Source: Nocardia sp. XZ_19_385
GTDB lineage: Bacteria > Actinomycetota > Actinomycetes > Mycobacteriales > Mycobacteriaceae
Assembly: GCF_015355755.1 (NCBI RefSeq)
Contig: NZ_JACVEE010000002.1
Coordinates: 1,116,001 to 1,180,000, forward strand
DNA: 64,000 bases
Direction of reading: 5' to 3'
Shown: positions 52,688 to 63,173 of the stretch, piece after piece
Layout of the letters: every line of letters begins with the position of its first letter
Numbering within the stretch: position 1 is the stretch's first letter
Notes under the pieces: model-generated
Database searches by the model: none
What the model saw: only the letters and a program-made list of their open reading frames with translations
What the model was told of the DNA's origin: nothing
Program-made: the position numbers and the translations under genes

Positions 52688-54363
52688 TTCACAAATCCGA
52701 TCTTCGTGTAGTCGTAGGACGCCAGGCCCGGTGATCCCATATTCGCCACTTCCGCCCGCACCCCGAAGTTCCCCGGATCCTGGGTGAGTGGCAGCGAGTG
52801 CCCTTCCTCGAACACCTTCCGATCCACCTCGTTGGCGAGCTCGATTGCCTTCTTGGGGTCGAGTTCCGCGAGGGTCCGGTCGATCAGCGCGTTGAGCTCG
52901 GGCGAACCGATCCGCCCGTAGTTGCCCAGCAGATTGTTGGGGTCGTAGTAATAGATCTGCGGAATGCTGCTGAGCGGGAACGCGTCTCCTTGGAACACGA
53001 ATTGCGCCGCGTCGAAATCGCCGGTCTGGATGACGTCTGGGAAGAACCCGGGGGCCGGCTTGGTGTCGATCACCAGCTTCACGCCGACCTGGGCGAGATT
53101 TTGCTGAATGATCTGTGCGATCTGCACCCACAGCGGGTCGTTGTACATGACGTCGCGGATAACCAGTTGCCGCCCGTCCTTCTCCCGCACGTCACCCACC
53201 TGCTTCCAGCCGAGCGCGTCGAGTTCGCGAGCCGCCGCTTGCGGGTCGTAGCCGAGACTGTTGTCCCGATAGCCCTCTTGACCCTGTAGAAAGACGTGGT
53301 TGTTCAACGACTTCGGGTTCTCGACCAGGCCCATCTGACTTACGGTGGCGATGCCCTGCCGGTCGATGGCTTTTGAAACCGCGACGCGAACAGCCGGATC
53401 GGCCAGAATCGAGCCGGGTGCGCCGTTGAAGGTGATGTGCCGCCACCGATTACCTGGCGTCCTGCGGATCTGCAGGCCCTGGGTGTTGCGGATGGTCGTA
53501 ACATCCTCGATCGAGCTCAGCCGGGTGATGTCGATCTCGTTGTTCTGTAATGCGCCGGCCCACGCCGACTGATCGAGCACCAGGTAGGTCATGGTCTCGA
53601 GCTTCGGTTGCTCGCCCCACCACTTCGGATTACGTTCCAGCACAATGCGTTTCTGCGTCTTGTCCACCGACCGGACTTGGAACGGACCCGCCGTCGGTCC
53701 CATCGCCTCGGCCAGGCTGGTGTTGAACGCTTCCGGCGTCTCGGTCACCGATTTCGGGAACAGCGACGAGTTCCCGGCGAACTGGCCCCGCCATTCGCCG
53801 TAGGGCTGAGAGAAAGTGAGCACCGCCTGCCGATCGTCGACGCCGCGCTCCACCTTTTCCACGAACTCGAATCCGGTGGAGATGGCGATCAGGAACCGCT
53901 TGTCCCTGGTGCTGAGCGCGTTCGCCTGGGACGCGAGATCCTCCCAGGTGATCGGCTTACCGTCGGACCAGAACGCCTTCGGATTGATCGTGTAGGTAAC
54001 CTTCTGCGGGTTCGTGCCGGTCAACTCGACATTGGTGAAGTAGTCCTGGTTGACCGTTAGATTGCCCCCCGCGTCGACATCGAACGCGCGCGGCATCATG
54101 GGCCGCTGGATGTCGGCGATTTCGCCGTTGTTGCCGTCGTTGGACAACGTGTTCCAGTTGTCCGGGAGCGCGGACGTGGCAAGGCGCAGGTTCCCGCCGT
54201 CCCGTACCTCGTCGCGGGACTTCGGGTTGATGTCGCTGCCGGTGCCGAGGGCATCGGTCAGGCCGAGACCCGAGTTGTCCTCGCCGCCGCCACATCCGGC
54301 GGTGATCAGCCCGACCGCGACCAGCGAGGCCGCCCACCGCATTCGCCTGGCTCCGACCCGCAT
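52684..54363 (-). CDS. oppA: Oligopeptide ABC transporter lipoprotein, first OppA
   Basis: 559 residues from ATG 54363 (AGGAG 8 bases upstream). Lipobox with Cys24 ('GLITAGCGGGEDNS'). It shares 'DINPKSRDEVRDGGNLRLA', 'FNGAPGSILADP', 'YGRIGSPELNALID' and the end 'IGFVK' with the second OppA, so the two are tandem duplicates that have diverged. It binds peptides for import. The OppA-OppD distance is 25 bases. Two different binding proteins behind one transporter would widen the substrate range. Confidence 0.94.
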   Translation of the reverse strand: MRVGARRMRWAASLVAVGLITAGCGGGEDNSGLGLTDALGTGSDINPKSRDEVRDGGNLRLATSALPDNWNTLSNDGNNGEIADIQRPMMPRAFDVDAGGNLTVNQDYFTNVELTGTNPQKVTYTINPKAFWSDGKPITWEDLASQANALSTRDKRFLIAISTGFEFVEKVERGVDDRQAVLTFSQPYGEWRGQFAGNSSLFPKSVTETPEAFNTSLAEAMGPTAGPFQVRSVDKTQKRIVLERNPKWWGEQPKLETMTYLVLDQSAWAGALQNNEIDITRLSSIEDVTTIRNTQGLQIRRTPGNRWRHITFNGAPGSILADPAVRVAVSKAIDRQGIATVSQMGLVENPKSLNNHVFLQGQEGYRDNSLGYDPQAAARELDALGWKQVGDVREKDGRQLVIRDVMYNDPLWVQIAQIIQQNLAQVGVKLVIDTKPAPGFFPDVIQTGDFDAAQFVFQGDAFPLSSIPQIYYYDPNNLLGNYGRIGSPELNALIDRTLAELDPKKAIELANEVDRKVFEEGHSLPLTQDPGNFGVRAEVANMGSPGLASYDYTKIGFVK

Positions 54364-54388
54364 CGCGAACTCCTGACTTTCGAAGGGA

Positions 54389-56248
54389 CTACCGGCCGGC
54401 GACCGGTACCGGCACGGCGTCGATCAGCGCCCGGGTGTACGGGTCGCGGGGATCGGCGAAGATCTGCTCGGCCGGAGCGTATTCCACGATCTTGCCGCGG
54501 TGCATGACGGCGATATCGTGAGCGAGATTGCGGACCACCGAAAGATCGTGGGAGACGAACAGATACGACAGTCCGTGCTCGGTCTGCAGGTCCCGCAACA
54601 GGTTCAGCACACCGGCCTGGATGGACACATCCAGTGATGACACCGGCTCGTCGAGCACGAGCATCGACGGTTCCAGCGCGAGGGCGCGGGCGATGCTGAT
54701 TCGCTGCTTCTGTCCGCCGGAGAAGTCGGCCGGATAGCGGTCGGCGTGTTCGGGCCGCAGACCGACCTGTTCCAGCAGTTGCGGTACGCGCGAAGCGATT
54801 TCGGTGCGCGAGCGGCCGTCGATGCGCAAGGGTTCGGCGACGACGTCGAAGATCGGCAGGCGCGGGTCCAGCGACGCCGTCGGGTCCTGGAAGACGATCT
54901 GCATCTGCCGGCGGATCGCGCGCTTTTCGGCCTTGGTCATGGTGCTGACGTCGCGGCCGAGGATTTCGATGGTGCCGGCCTCGGGGCGTGCGAGATCCAG
55001 GATCTGGGTGAGGGTGGTGGATTTGCCGGAACCCGATTCGCCGACCAGGGCGAGGGTGCGGCCGGCGTGGACCTCGAAGCTGATGCCGTCGACCGCGCGC
55101 ACCTCTCCGGTGCGGCGGCGGAACACCACCCCGCGAGTGAGGGGGAAGGTTTTCACCAGGTCGGTGACTCGCAGCACTACCTCGGGATCGGGGTGCGCAG
55201 CGGTCTCGGGTTCGGAGATGTCCGCGCGGTAGGCATCGAACAGGTCGGTGGTGCCGAGTTCGGCCGTTCGGATACAGGCGGCCGCGTGCGCCGGGCCGGT
55301 CGTGGCCAAGGGCGGTTCGGCGGCGCGGCAATCCTCGATGGCGATCGGGCAGCGGGGTGCGAACGAGCACCCTGGCGACAATGCGTGCATGGCGGGCGGT
55401 GCGCCGACGATGGGGATCAACGGTTGGCGCGCGGGGCCGTCCATGCGGGGGATGGAGCCGAGCAATCCGACCGTGTAAGGCATCCGTGGCCCGGTGAAAA
55501 GGTCGGTGGCGGGGGCGGTTTCGACAATCTTTCCGGCGTACATGACCGCGACGCGGTCGGCGATGGTGGCCGCGATCCCCATATCGTGGGTGATCATGAT
55601 GACGCCGGCGCCGGTGATATCGCGCGCTTTGCGCAGCAGTCCGAGGATCTGCTTCTGGACTGTGACGTCGAGCGCGGTGGTCGGCTCGTCACAGATGATG
55701 AGCTCGGGATCGTTGGCGATCGCCATGGCGATCACCACGCGCTGGCGCATACCGCCGGAGAACTCGTGCGGAAATGCCCTGGCGCGCACCGGCGCATCGG
55801 TGATGCCGACCAGGTCGAGCAGCTCGACCGCTTTCGCCGCCGCTTCCTTCTTGCCCATGTTCCCGTGTGCGAGAAGGGCTTCGGCGATCTGGTCACCGAC
55901 TCGGTAGACGGGGGTGAGCGCCGAGAGTGGGTCCTGGAACACCATGCTGACCGAACTGCCGCGCAGTCGCGACATGTCCCGATCGCCCAGGCCGACCAGC
56001 TCCCGCCCACGCAACCGCACCGACCCGTGCACCCGCGCCTGCTCCGGGAGCAGACCCATCACCGCCATCGACGACACCGACTTGCCCGACCCGGATTCGC
56101 CGACAATGGCGAGCACCTCACCATCGGAGACGGTGAAATCTATGCCGCGCACAGCATCGACCCGCCCTTCCTCGCTGGGGAAGGACACCCGCAGTCCGGA
56201 GACCTCCAGCAGCGGCGCGGTCGAGCTCTTCGTTTCCGGGCTCGTCAT
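54389..56248 (-). CDS. oppD: Oligopeptide ABC transporter ATPase, fused OppD-OppF
   Basis: 619 residues from ATG 56248, overlapping OppC. It contains two complete nucleotide-binding domains. The first has '[12 protein letters not shown]', '[16 protein letters not shown]' and '[15 protein letters not shown]'. The second has '[13 protein letters not shown]', '[16 protein letters not shown]' and '[14 protein letters not shown]'. A Cys-rich stretch '[16 protein letters not shown]' lies between, the family 4Fe-4S-like/oligopeptide C-terminal domain. The fusion is as in OppD of mycobacteria. It powers peptide import by ATP hydrolysis. Confidence 0.94.
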   Translation of the reverse strand: MTSPETKSSTAPLLEVSGLRVSFPSEEGRVDAVRGIDFTVSDGEVLAIVGESGSGKSVSSMAVMGLLPEQARVHGSVRLRGRELVGLGDRDMSRLRGSSVSMVFQDPLSALTPVYRVGDQIAEALLAHGNMGKKEAAAKAVELLDLVGITDAPVRARAFPHEFSGGMRQRVVIAMAIANDPELIICDEPTTALDVTVQKQILGLLRKARDITGAGVIMITHDMGIAATIADRVAVMYAGKIVETAPATDLFTGPRMPYTVGLLGSIPRMDGPARQPLIPIVGAPPAMHALSPGCSFAPRCPIAIEDCRAAEPPLATTGPAHAAACIRTAELGTTDLFDAYRADISEPETAAHPDPEVVLRVTDLVKTFPLTRGVVFRRRTGEVRAVDGISFEVHAGRTLALVGESGSGKSTTLTQILDLARPEAGTIEILGRDVSTMTKAEKRAIRRQMQIVFQDPTASLDPRLPIFDVVAEPLRIDGRSRTEIASRVPQLLEQVGLRPEHADRYPADFSGGQKQRISIARALALEPSMLVLDEPVSSLDVSIQAGVLNLLRDLQTEHGLSYLFVSHDLSVVRNLAHDIAVMHRGKIVEYAPAEQIFADPRDPYTRALIDAVPVPVAGR

Positions 56249-57171
56249 GGTTTCACCTGCTTCCGCGCTCGGGCCCGCGCTCGGTTCGAGCTCGGATCGA
56301 AGGCGTCGCGCAGTCCGTCTCCGACCAGGTTCGCGCAAAGCACGGTGAGGATCAGGAAACCGCCCGCGAACATGTAGAGCCACGGGAACACCAGCGCTCC
56401 TGCAGTTCCCGCCGCGATCAGTGACCCGAGGGAGACATCCGGTGCCTGCACGCCGAAACCGAGGAAGCTCAATCCGGTTTCTGCCATGATCGCCGCCCCG
56501 ACCGCGAGAGAGGTGTCGATGATCAGGATGGAGGCGATGTTCGGCAGGATGTGGCTGACGATCACGGTCCGGGTCGGTGCCCCCATATACCGTGCCGCCC
56601 GGACGAATTCACGGTCCCGCAAGCTGAGGGTGAGCCCGCGCACGATGCGGGCGCTGATCATCCAGCTGAACACAGCCAGCAGGATGATCAGGACGAGAAT
56701 GGATCCGCTGCCTTTGATGCGGGGCGCGAAGATCGCGATGATGATGAAACTCGGGATCACCAGCAACAAGTCGACCAACCACATGATGGCTTTGTCGGTC
56801 CAGCCGCCTAGCAAGCCCGCGACCGCACCGGCCGTCGCGGCGATGATGGTGGAGATCAATGCGACACTGATGCCGATGACCAGCGACTTCTGGAGTCCGC
56901 GCAGGGTTTGCGCGAGCACGTCCTGACCGATTTGGGTGGTGCCGAACGGATGCCGGGCACTCGGCGGCTTCCGGAACGCCGTCGGATCCATCTGCTGATA
57001 GTCCCAAGGCAGAAAGGGCGGCAAGGCGAAGCTGAGCACCAGCATCAGCAGCAGAACCACCGCGCCCGCGACGGCTGGCTTGTTCCGTAAAAAGCGCCGC
57101 CACACCAGCTTTCGCCGTCCGGCGGCGGCGACCTCGGGCGCGCCTTCGAGAAGGATGGCTGTTTCGGTCAC
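56245..57171 (-). CDS. oppC: Oligopeptide ABC permease OppC
   Basis: 308 residues from GTG 57171, overlapping OppB (GTGA). Six membrane helices. An N-terminal OppC_N segment ('[18 protein letters not shown]') precedes the binding-protein-dependent transport domain. The EAA loop is '[25 protein letters not shown]'-like; the residues after '[10 protein letters not shown]' fit the G-x(9)-LP motif that docks onto the ATPase. It forms the membrane pore with OppB. Confidence 0.93.
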   Translation of the reverse strand: MTETAILLEGAPEVAAAGRRKLVWRRFLRNKPAVAGAVVLLLMLVLSFALPPFLPWDYQQMDPTAFRKPPSARHPFGTTQIGQDVLAQTLRGLQKSLVIGISVALISTIIAATAGAVAGLLGGWTDKAIMWLVDLLLVIPSFIIIAIFAPRIKGSGSILVLIILLAVFSWMISARIVRGLTLSLRDREFVRAARYMGAPTRTVIVSHILPNIASILIIDTSLAVGAAIMAETGLSFLGFGVQAPDVSLGSLIAAGTAGALVFPWLYMFAGGFLILTVLCANLVGDGLRDAFDPSSNRARARARKQVKP

Positions 57172-58145
57172 GAGACACGCACCCGCGGATCGAGCATCGC
57201 CAGCACCACGTCCGACAGCAGTCCCGACACCAGCACCACCAATCCGGCGAACGCCGTCAACGTGACCACCACATACATGTCCTGGGCGTTGATCGAATCG
57301 ACGAGCCATTCTCCGACGCCGTGCCAGCCGAAGATCTTCTCCACGAACGTCGCCCCGGTGATCAGGCCACCCAGGCTGTAGGCGAACAGTGTGGCCATCG
57401 GTATCAGCGCGGTGCGTAAACCGTGCTTGTACAAGGCTTTACTGCGAGAGAGCCCCTTCGCCCGCGCGGTCCGGATGAAATCACTTTGCAGCACATCGAG
57501 CATCGCGTTGCGCTGATAGCGGCTGTATCCGGCCATCGCGCCCATGGCCAGCGCGGTCGTTGGCAGCACCAGATGCTGTATTCGGTCCAGCAACTGCGGC
57601 CAGAAACCGTTGATCTGCGTCGCCGACGTCTCGCCGGTGTAGAGGAAAATCTGCTGCCCGGTCAGCGAATTGACTTCCAGTGCCCCATATTTCAACAAGG
57701 TCGCGAGCAGGAAGATCGGCGTGCTCAATAACAGCAGCGACAGCACCGTGGCGAAATAGTCGAAGAATTTGTATTGCCGTATCGCGCTGGCCGCGCCGAT
57801 CAGCACACCCAGCACCGTGCCGACGATCGAACCGATGATCAACAGCCGCAAGCTCACTCCGATGCGGCGGCCGAGCTCCTCGCTCACCGGCTGCCCCGCC
57901 AGGGTCTTGCCGAAATCGCCCTCCGGGATCCCCTTCAGCCAGCTCACGTAGCGCACCGGAATCGGTTCGTCGAGACGGAGGTCCTTGGCTTTCTGGTCGA
58001 TCACGTACTGCGGTGGCCGCGGGCTGCGCTGTTCCAGGCTGTCCAACGGCCGAAATGTCAACGAGGTCAACGCGAATGTCAGGAACGACGCCAGCAGCAA
58101 AAGCACGACGTAATTGAGAGCGCGTCGCAGCAAGAAGCCGGTCAT
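57168..58145 (-). CDS. oppB: Oligopeptide ABC permease OppB
   Basis: 325 residues from ATG 58145 with GTGAGGA upstream. Six helices; the first ('LNYVVLLLLASFLTFALTSL') belongs to the OppB N-terminus. The EAA loop is 'DFIRTARAKGLSRSKALYKH'. It opens the operon B-C-D-A-A plus a membrane gene, whose stop/start overlaps suggest translational coupling throughout. Confidence 0.93.
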   Translation of the reverse strand: MTGFLLRRALNYVVLLLLASFLTFALTSLTFRPLDSLEQRSPRPPQYVIDQKAKDLRLDEPIPVRYVSWLKGIPEGDFGKTLAGQPVSEELGRRIGVSLRLLIIGSIVGTVLGVLIGAASAIRQYKFFDYFATVLSLLLLSTPIFLLATLLKYGALEVNSLTGQQIFLYTGETSATQINGFWPQLLDRIQHLVLPTTALAMGAMAGYSRYQRNAMLDVLQSDFIRTARAKGLSRSKALYKHGLRTALIPMATLFAYSLGGLITGATFVEKIFGWHGVGEWLVDSINAQDMYVVVTLTAFAGLVVLVSGLLSDVVLAMLDPRVRVS

Positions 58146-58307
58146 CAGTCCTCACGGTCTTTCACCTGGGGGATAGTAGGCACTGATCATAAGGAGAGAG
58201 GTCCGGTTCGCGCAGGCGAGAGGAAGTCAGGCATGTCGCGGGTGTCGGTGGGCGGGCCTATTCTGGCTGGACAAGCGCGGTCGCGTTTGGCAGAACGAGG
58301 GGGGACT

Positions 58308-59114
58308 GTGAGCTATCCGCATAATCCTGGTGGGTATCAGCCGTATGGGCCCACCGTGGGCTGGGAGCCGAAACCGAGCGGTGGCACCGCGATCAGCGCC
58401 GGGGTGCTGGCCGCGCTCGGTACTGTCGCGCAATTGCTCGGCGGAGTGGGGGTGCTGTGGCTCGCGCTCGCGACCTCGGATGGGCTCAGCGACGAGGATG
58501 GGCTGTACGCCTTCGTGCTTGTCGGTGCGGGGTTCGCGTTGCTCACCGCCGTCCTGCTGGGGATCGGATCGGTCACCCTGTTCCTGCGGAAGGCGATCGG
58601 CCGGATCCTGATCGCGGTCGGCTGCGCGATTCATATCTTGGCGCAGATCGCGAGCATCGTCGTCTCGGTGGCCGCTGTGGGCGAATACGCCGACGACGAT
58701 CTGATCGGCACCGGTCTCGGCGGGCTGATCGGGATCGTCTTCCCGATCGCCACCCTGATTCTGGTGCTGTTGCCCTCGACAGCCCGCTGGCTGGCGTACC
58801 GGCCCGCCGAAGCGGGCTATCCGCCGTACGCTCCCGGCTACCCGCCGGCCGGGTATCCGCCCCAGAATCCCTTCGCCCCCAACCAGTTCGGTGGTTTCGC
58901 GCCGCCGCAGGACGCGTACGGTTACGGCCCGGCGCCGGTCTTTCCGGCAGGTCAGCCGGCGCCCGACGCGGTGCCCACGCAACGGGTCGACGGGTTCGGC
59001 GATGCGCCGACCCAGGTGGTCGCCGGGAGCAACGGCGCGAGTCCGCCGGCCCAGTCTCCGCCGGCCAACCCCTTCGGCAAGCCCGACGACGACATCTGGC
59101 GCCGCCCGAGCTGA
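58308..59114 (+). CDS. Pro-rich four-helix membrane protein
   Basis: 268 residues from GTG 58308 (GAGGGGGG upstream). A short Pro/Gly/Tyr N-terminus 'SYPHNPGGYQPYGPTVGWEP' leads to four membrane helices (about residues 28-145), then a Pro/Tyr/Ala-rich tail with 'YPPYAPGYPPAGYPPQNP' and 'DAPTQVVAGS'. The layout resembles many actinobacterial tail-rich small membrane proteins. No function is known. It is divergent from oppB and followed by the Cof HAD gene. Confidence 0.72.
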   Translation: MSYPHNPGGYQPYGPTVGWEPKPSGGTAISAGVLAALGTVAQLLGGVGVLWLALATSDGLSDEDGLYAFVLVGAGFALLTAVLLGIGSVTLFLRKAIGRILIAVGCAIHILAQIASIVVSVAAVGEYADDDLIGTGLGGLIGIVFPIATLILVLLPSTARWLAYRPAEAGYPPYAPGYPPAGYPPQNPFAPNQFGGFAPPQDAYGYGPAPVFPAGQPAPDAVPTQRVDGFGDAPTQVVAGSNGASPPAQSPPANPFGKPDDDIWRRPS

Positions 59115-59185
59115 GGTGAGGCGCACGTCATACCCCTGGGGCGAACGCGACCGCCCCGAGACGGTTTTCCGGCAGGATGGAATAG

Positions 59186-60016
59186 GTGACCCGCCTGCAC
59201 CTGCCCAAGCCCAAGATGGTGGCCTCCGATGTGGACGGCACGCTGATCGATCATGACGAGCGCGTGACCGCACGAACGAAGGCCGCGGTCGACGCTCTGA
59301 TCGCCGACGGCGTGCCCTTCGTCCTCGCCACCGGCAGGCCGCCACGCTGGATCGATCCCGTGGTCGACGGGCTCGGCTACGCCCCGCTCTGCGTCTGCGG
59401 CAACGGCGCGGTGATCTACGACAGCGCCACCGACAGCGTGCTCGCCAGCCGCACCCTCGACGTGGACACCCTGTCCTGGATCGCCGACCTCGCCGAGTCC
59501 GTGCTACCCGGCTGCGGTCTGGCCGCCGAACGGGTCGGCGCCAGCGCGCACGACGCGGTGACACCGCAGTTCGTCAGCTCACCGCAGTACGAACACGCCT
59601 GGCTGAACCCCGACGACACCATGGTCGCCCGGCACGAGGTGATCGACTCCCCTGCCATCAAGATGCTGATCCGGCACCGTGACATGCGCAGCGGCGACAT
59701 GCGGACCAAGCTCGCCCCGCTGATCGGCGACCGCGCCGACATCACCTACTCCACCGACCACGGCCTGATCGAAATCTCCGCGCCCGGCGTCACCAAGGCC
59801 TCCGGCCTGGCCATCGTCGCCCAGCGCCTCGGCGTCGAACACTCCGCCATCATCGCCTTCGGCGACATGCCCAACGACGTCCCGATGCTCGGCATGGCCG
59901 GCCACGGCGTCGCCATGGCCAACGCCCACCCCGAAGCCATCGCCGCCGCCGACGAAGTCACCGGTACCAACGTCAACGACGGGGTCGCCCAGATCCTCGA
60001 ACGCTGGTGGTCCTGA
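59186..60016 (+). CDS. Cof-type HAD hydrolase (Rv3813c-like)
   Basis: 276 residues from GTG 59186. Motif I is 'ASDVDGTLID' (both Asp present), 'VLATGRPP' is motif II, and 'IIAFGDMPNDVPMLGMAGHG' is motif IV with the GD-x(3)-D. The C2B cap identifies the Cof subfamily of sugar- or cofactor-phosphate phosphatases. Position next to the amidase matches Rv3813c near Rv3811. It is terminated by a perfect stem. Confidence 0.92.
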   Translation: MTRLHLPKPKMVASDVDGTLIDHDERVTARTKAAVDALIADGVPFVLATGRPPRWIDPVVDGLGYAPLCVCGNGAVIYDSATDSVLASRTLDVDTLSWIADLAESVLPGCGLAAERVGASAHDAVTPQFVSSPQYEHAWLNPDDTMVARHEVIDSPAIKMLIRHRDMRSGDMRTKLAPLIGDRADITYSTDHGLIEISAPGVTKASGLAIVAQRLGVEHSAIIAFGDMPNDVPMLGMAGHGVAMANAHPEAIAAADEVTGTNVNDGVAQILERWWS

Positions 60017-60022
60017 GACAAA

Positions 60023-60060
60023 TTGACGGTGTGCCGACGCGGAAGTCGGCACACCGTCAA
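60023..60060. terminator. Perfect 16-bp bidirectional terminator
   Basis: TTGACGGTGTGCCGAC pairs with GTCGGCACACCGTCAA around GCGGAA. It lies between the convergent HAD and amidase genes. Confidence 0.88.
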
Positions 60061-60081
60061 GGTGTCGATAGCGCAGCTTGA

Positions 60082-62964
60082 TCAGTCGACGTAAAGGTCC
60101 GGCTCCGTGGGGAATTCGGGCTCGACCCACTCCTCGGGTGCGGGCGGCGCGGCTTCCTCAGGAGCGGCGATGTCGGCGTGCGGCGCCATGCCCGGCGCGG
60201 AATCCTCAGCGGGAGGGGTCATTTCGGCCGGAGCGGGGACCACTGCTGGGGCTGGGGTCGCTACTTCGACCGCCTCGGGCACGGTTCCCGCCGCGTACGG
60301 GTCGGCGTTCATTTCCTTCCACACCGTCGTCACGATGCCGTTGAGCTCGTTGACGATCAGCGATCCGTTCAGGAAATCCGAGCGCAGGCCGTTCAGCACC
60401 GGGTACACGTTGCTGATCGGGAAGCCGAGCATGCCGTTGTCGCCGCCGAGTTCCAGGAAGCGGTCCAGGATGTTGCCCGCCACTTCGAAGACCTGGCCGT
60501 TCGGCGGGTTGTAGACGTAGCCGTTCACGAACTTGGCGTACTGGCCGCCGCGCGCTGCGGGCATCGGCTCGGAGCGGGGCGCGCCGAGCGGGCCGTTCGC
60601 ACCGCCCTTGGCCGCCCAGTGCTTGGCGATGGCGTTGTTGTCGAGCATGCCGAGCAGCCGCTCCGTCAGGGCGGCCAGCTTCTCCGCGTCCTCGGCGGCT
60701 TGCGGGTCTGCTTGCGGGCCGGGAGCGGCCGGGCCCATGTTGGAAGGCGCGCTGTTCGCCTTCCGCTGCTGCTGGGAGGCGCGTGGGGCCGGGCCGGGGG
60801 CGTCGGCGGCGATCTCGCGGATCCGGTCCATCACCGCGTAGGCGGCATCGCCCGGGCAGGTGGTGTTGCCGACGTCACGGTGCGCGAAGACGATGGGCAG
60901 ATTGATGGTGCCGCCCTGCGGAATCGGGGTGAACTCGGTGCCCTCGGACTCCATCACCGTGGAACCCTGGGGGTTCAGGCCCGCGACCTTGGAGCGCCAG
61001 CCGACGAAACGGCCGACCGCGTCGATCGCCGCGTCCGACGGCGGCTCGGAGACGTGGTTGCCCATCAGCGCCACACCGGAGGTGTTCTCGTTGAACCCGC
61101 CCGCGTGCGCGCCCTGCACCGGCTTGTCCAGCCCGCCGGCCCGGCCCTCGAAGATCTGGCCGTACTTGTCGACCAGGGCGTTGTAGCCGATGTCGCACCA
61201 GCCCAGGGTCTTCGCGTGATAGGCGTAGATGGCGCGGACGATGCCGGCCGACTCGGACTTGTCGTAGTCGTTGCGGCCCGCGGTGTGGTGCACGGTGAGG
61301 CCGCCGAGGAAATCGTCGTAGGTGGGGTCTTCACAGCGGATCGACTCGTCGGCGCCCCAGCCTGCGCGGCTGATGACGTTCGGACCGCCACCGGGCAAGT
61401 CCGCGGCGACCTGGGTGAGGGAGCTGTCGATGGCGCCGCGGCCCGGATCGATCAGTACCGCGGTCAGTGGCGACAGCACGTCCTGCCCGAAAATTTCTTC
61501 GTTGCTGGGGAATTGGAGTTCACCCTGGGGGGTGGCGATCGGAGCCGGTTCCGCGGCCGGTGATTGCGGCGCACCCTGCACCGCGTCTTTGCGAGTCACC
61601 AGAATCTGCACGGCCTTGGTCGCGCCGACATAGATCGGCTCGGTACCCATGGTCCGGCTCGCCGCGCCGCGGTCGTTGCGGTGGGTGTCGACGGGTTCGG
61701 ACTCGTACCAGGGACCCCAGCTGCCGTCCGGCTGCTTCGCCCGGACCAGCGCCTTGGTGCCGGCGAGATCCTTGGCGGTGAGCGCGACCACGCTGAACGG
61801 GGTCTCACGAGACAGTTCTTTCACCTGCGCGCCGACCTGCTGGAGCACCTCCGGGGAAACCGCGCCGGGTGTGAGAGCCGGTGTGTCCAGGCTGGTTTCG
61901 GGTCCGAAGATCGGGCCGTTCGGCTTCGTCGGCGTGGGGTCGTTGGCGAGATCTGTTGTGCTGGGACCGGTTCCGGGAATCGGCTGTGCCGTGGGCGCTG
62001 TGGGGTCGCCGACGAAATCTGTGGTCCCGGGCGCAGGCGGCGTGAAATCCGTTGTGCCAGGCGCGGTGTCGCCGTCGGCCGGGTCGCCGACGAAACGGGT
62101 GGTGCTGGGGATCCGCGGATCCGCGGGCTGCCCGCCCTGCGGCGGGGTCGCGGTCGTGTGGCCCGGGCGCGCGGGGGATTGCGCGCTCCACGCGGGATCG
62201 CCGGCGCCCGCCTGGGCGGGGATCTGGCTCGTCACCGTGGGGATCATGCCGAGCAGCGCCTCGACGGAACTCTGATCGAAAGCCATGGGCGCGTTGCTGG
62301 TCTGCGCCGGGTTCGAGGCGGGAAGCGGGCTGGCCGGAGCGGAATTCTGGCCGGGGACGGCGGCGGTGTTGCCAGGAATCTGGCTACTCGCTTGGGGAGT
62401 CTGGCCGGGGACCGTGGCGGTGTTGCCAGGAATCCGGCCACTCGCGGGGGGTGTCTGACCGGGAACCGCGGCGGCTGGGCCGGGAGTCAGACCGGTCGAA
62501 TCGAAGCTCTGAGCTGGGGCCGGTTGGCCGTTGGCGGCAGGTGGGGCCGCGGGGGCCGAGCTGGGGGACTGGCCGGGAATCGAGTACTGCCCGGGATCGT
62601 TCTGTCCGGAATCCAGTCTGGGGAGCGGGATCTGTCTGGGTAGCTCGACTCCGGGCGGTACCGGCAGGTCCTCGGGGACCTGGATCGACGCCGGTAGCGG
62701 CAATCTGCGTAGGTCCGATAGGCGCAGGTCCGGCAGCTCGAGGCCGGTGAGTTCGCGCAGCGGGAGGGTGATGTCGGGGACCGAGCTGAGCACGACCTCG
62801 GCCAGTTGCGCGGGGACGGCGGCGAATTCGCTGTCGCCGGCCGCGCGGTAGTCGGTGGAATCGCCCAGCTGTAGCGCCACGAGCGGGGCCGAAACCGCAA
62901 GGGTGGTGACAACCGGGAGCACGTAGGAGCGTTTCGGTCTGCGGTACGGCACGAGCATCTCCAT
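60082..62964 (-). CDS. N-acetylmuramoyl-L-alanine amidase, PGRP domain plus LGFP repeats
   Basis: 960 residues from ATG 62964. The N-terminus has a membrane/signal segment ('VLPVVTTLAVSAPLVALQLG'). Residues 110-370 are Pro/Thr/Ala-rich with tandem repeats. The PGRP/amidase_2 domain (about 528-715) has 'GLTVHHTAGRND', 'AYHAKTLGWCDIGYN' and 'FAHRDVGNTTCPGD', with zinc ligands H559, H695 and C703. LGFP repeats ('GPLGAPRSEP', 'GGDNGMLGFPISN', about 785-885) may hold the protein to arabinogalactan-peptidoglycan. It cleaves the peptide from muramic acid. The M. tuberculosis homologue Rv3811 is about 540 residues, so the linker is expanded. Confidence 0.94.
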   Translation of the reverse strand: MEMLVPYRRPKRSYVLPVVTTLAVSAPLVALQLGDSTDYRAAGDSEFAAVPAQLAEVVLSSVPDITLPLRELTGLELPDLRLSDLRRLPLPASIQVPEDLPVPPGVELPRQIPLPRLDSGQNDPGQYSIPGQSPSSAPAAPPAANGQPAPAQSFDSTGLTPGPAAAVPGQTPPASGRIPGNTATVPGQTPQASSQIPGNTAAVPGQNSAPASPLPASNPAQTSNAPMAFDQSSVEALLGMIPTVTSQIPAQAGAGDPAWSAQSPARPGHTTATPPQGGQPADPRIPSTTRFVGDPADGDTAPGTTDFTPPAPGTTDFVGDPTAPTAQPIPGTGPSTTDLANDPTPTKPNGPIFGPETSLDTPALTPGAVSPEVLQQVGAQVKELSRETPFSVVALTAKDLAGTKALVRAKQPDGSWGPWYESEPVDTHRNDRGAASRTMGTEPIYVGATKAVQILVTRKDAVQGAPQSPAAEPAPIATPQGELQFPSNEEIFGQDVLSPLTAVLIDPGRGAIDSSLTQVAADLPGGGPNVISRAGWGADESIRCEDPTYDDFLGGLTVHHTAGRNDYDKSESAGIVRAIYAYHAKTLGWCDIGYNALVDKYGQIFEGRAGGLDKPVQGAHAGGFNENTSGVALMGNHVSEPPSDAAIDAVGRFVGWRSKVAGLNPQGSTVMESEGTEFTPIPQGGTINLPIVFAHRDVGNTTCPGDAAYAVMDRIREIAADAPGPAPRASQQQRKANSAPSNMGPAAPGPQADPQAAEDAEKLAALTERLLGMLDNNAIAKHWAAKGGANGPLGAPRSEPMPAARGGQYAKFVNGYVYNPPNGQVFEVAGNILDRFLELGGDNGMLGFPISNVYPVLNGLRSDFLNGSLIVNELNGIVTTVWKEMNADPYAAGTVPEAVEVATPAPAVVPAPAEMTPPAEDSAPGMAPHADIAAPEEAAPPAPEEWVEPEFPTEPDLYVD
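62347..62469 (-). repeat. Tandem 54-bp (18-aa) repeat in the amidase linker
   Basis: Residues 166-183 and 184-201 are two near-identical 18-residue units (consensus xVPGQTPxASxxIPGNTA), followed by a partial third at 202-206. The DNA period is 54 bp. A second degenerate T-T-D-F-V-G-D-P repeat lies further on at residues 288-340. Confidence 0.85.
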
Positions 62965-63173
62965 TCAGGTCGAACCGGCAATCCACATGTGCTTGCTTCT
63001 TGATGCATCACCGATCACACTAAGCAACTACTGTCACATGTCTAAATCTCTAGTTGAGGATTGCTCGAATGTAGCTTCCGTAATCTGCCCGGATGCAGCG
63101 ACATGCCGACGGCTACCGAACCGATGCGGTTGGCGGCTCTGCACTTTGGCGAACCCCCGGTGGGAGTGGACTA

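Noticed and set aside
52688..53131. N-terminal extension of the second OppA gene
   Set aside because: The frame is open, but it lies inside the first OppA gene. A lipobox and a GTGA overlap fix the start at 52687.
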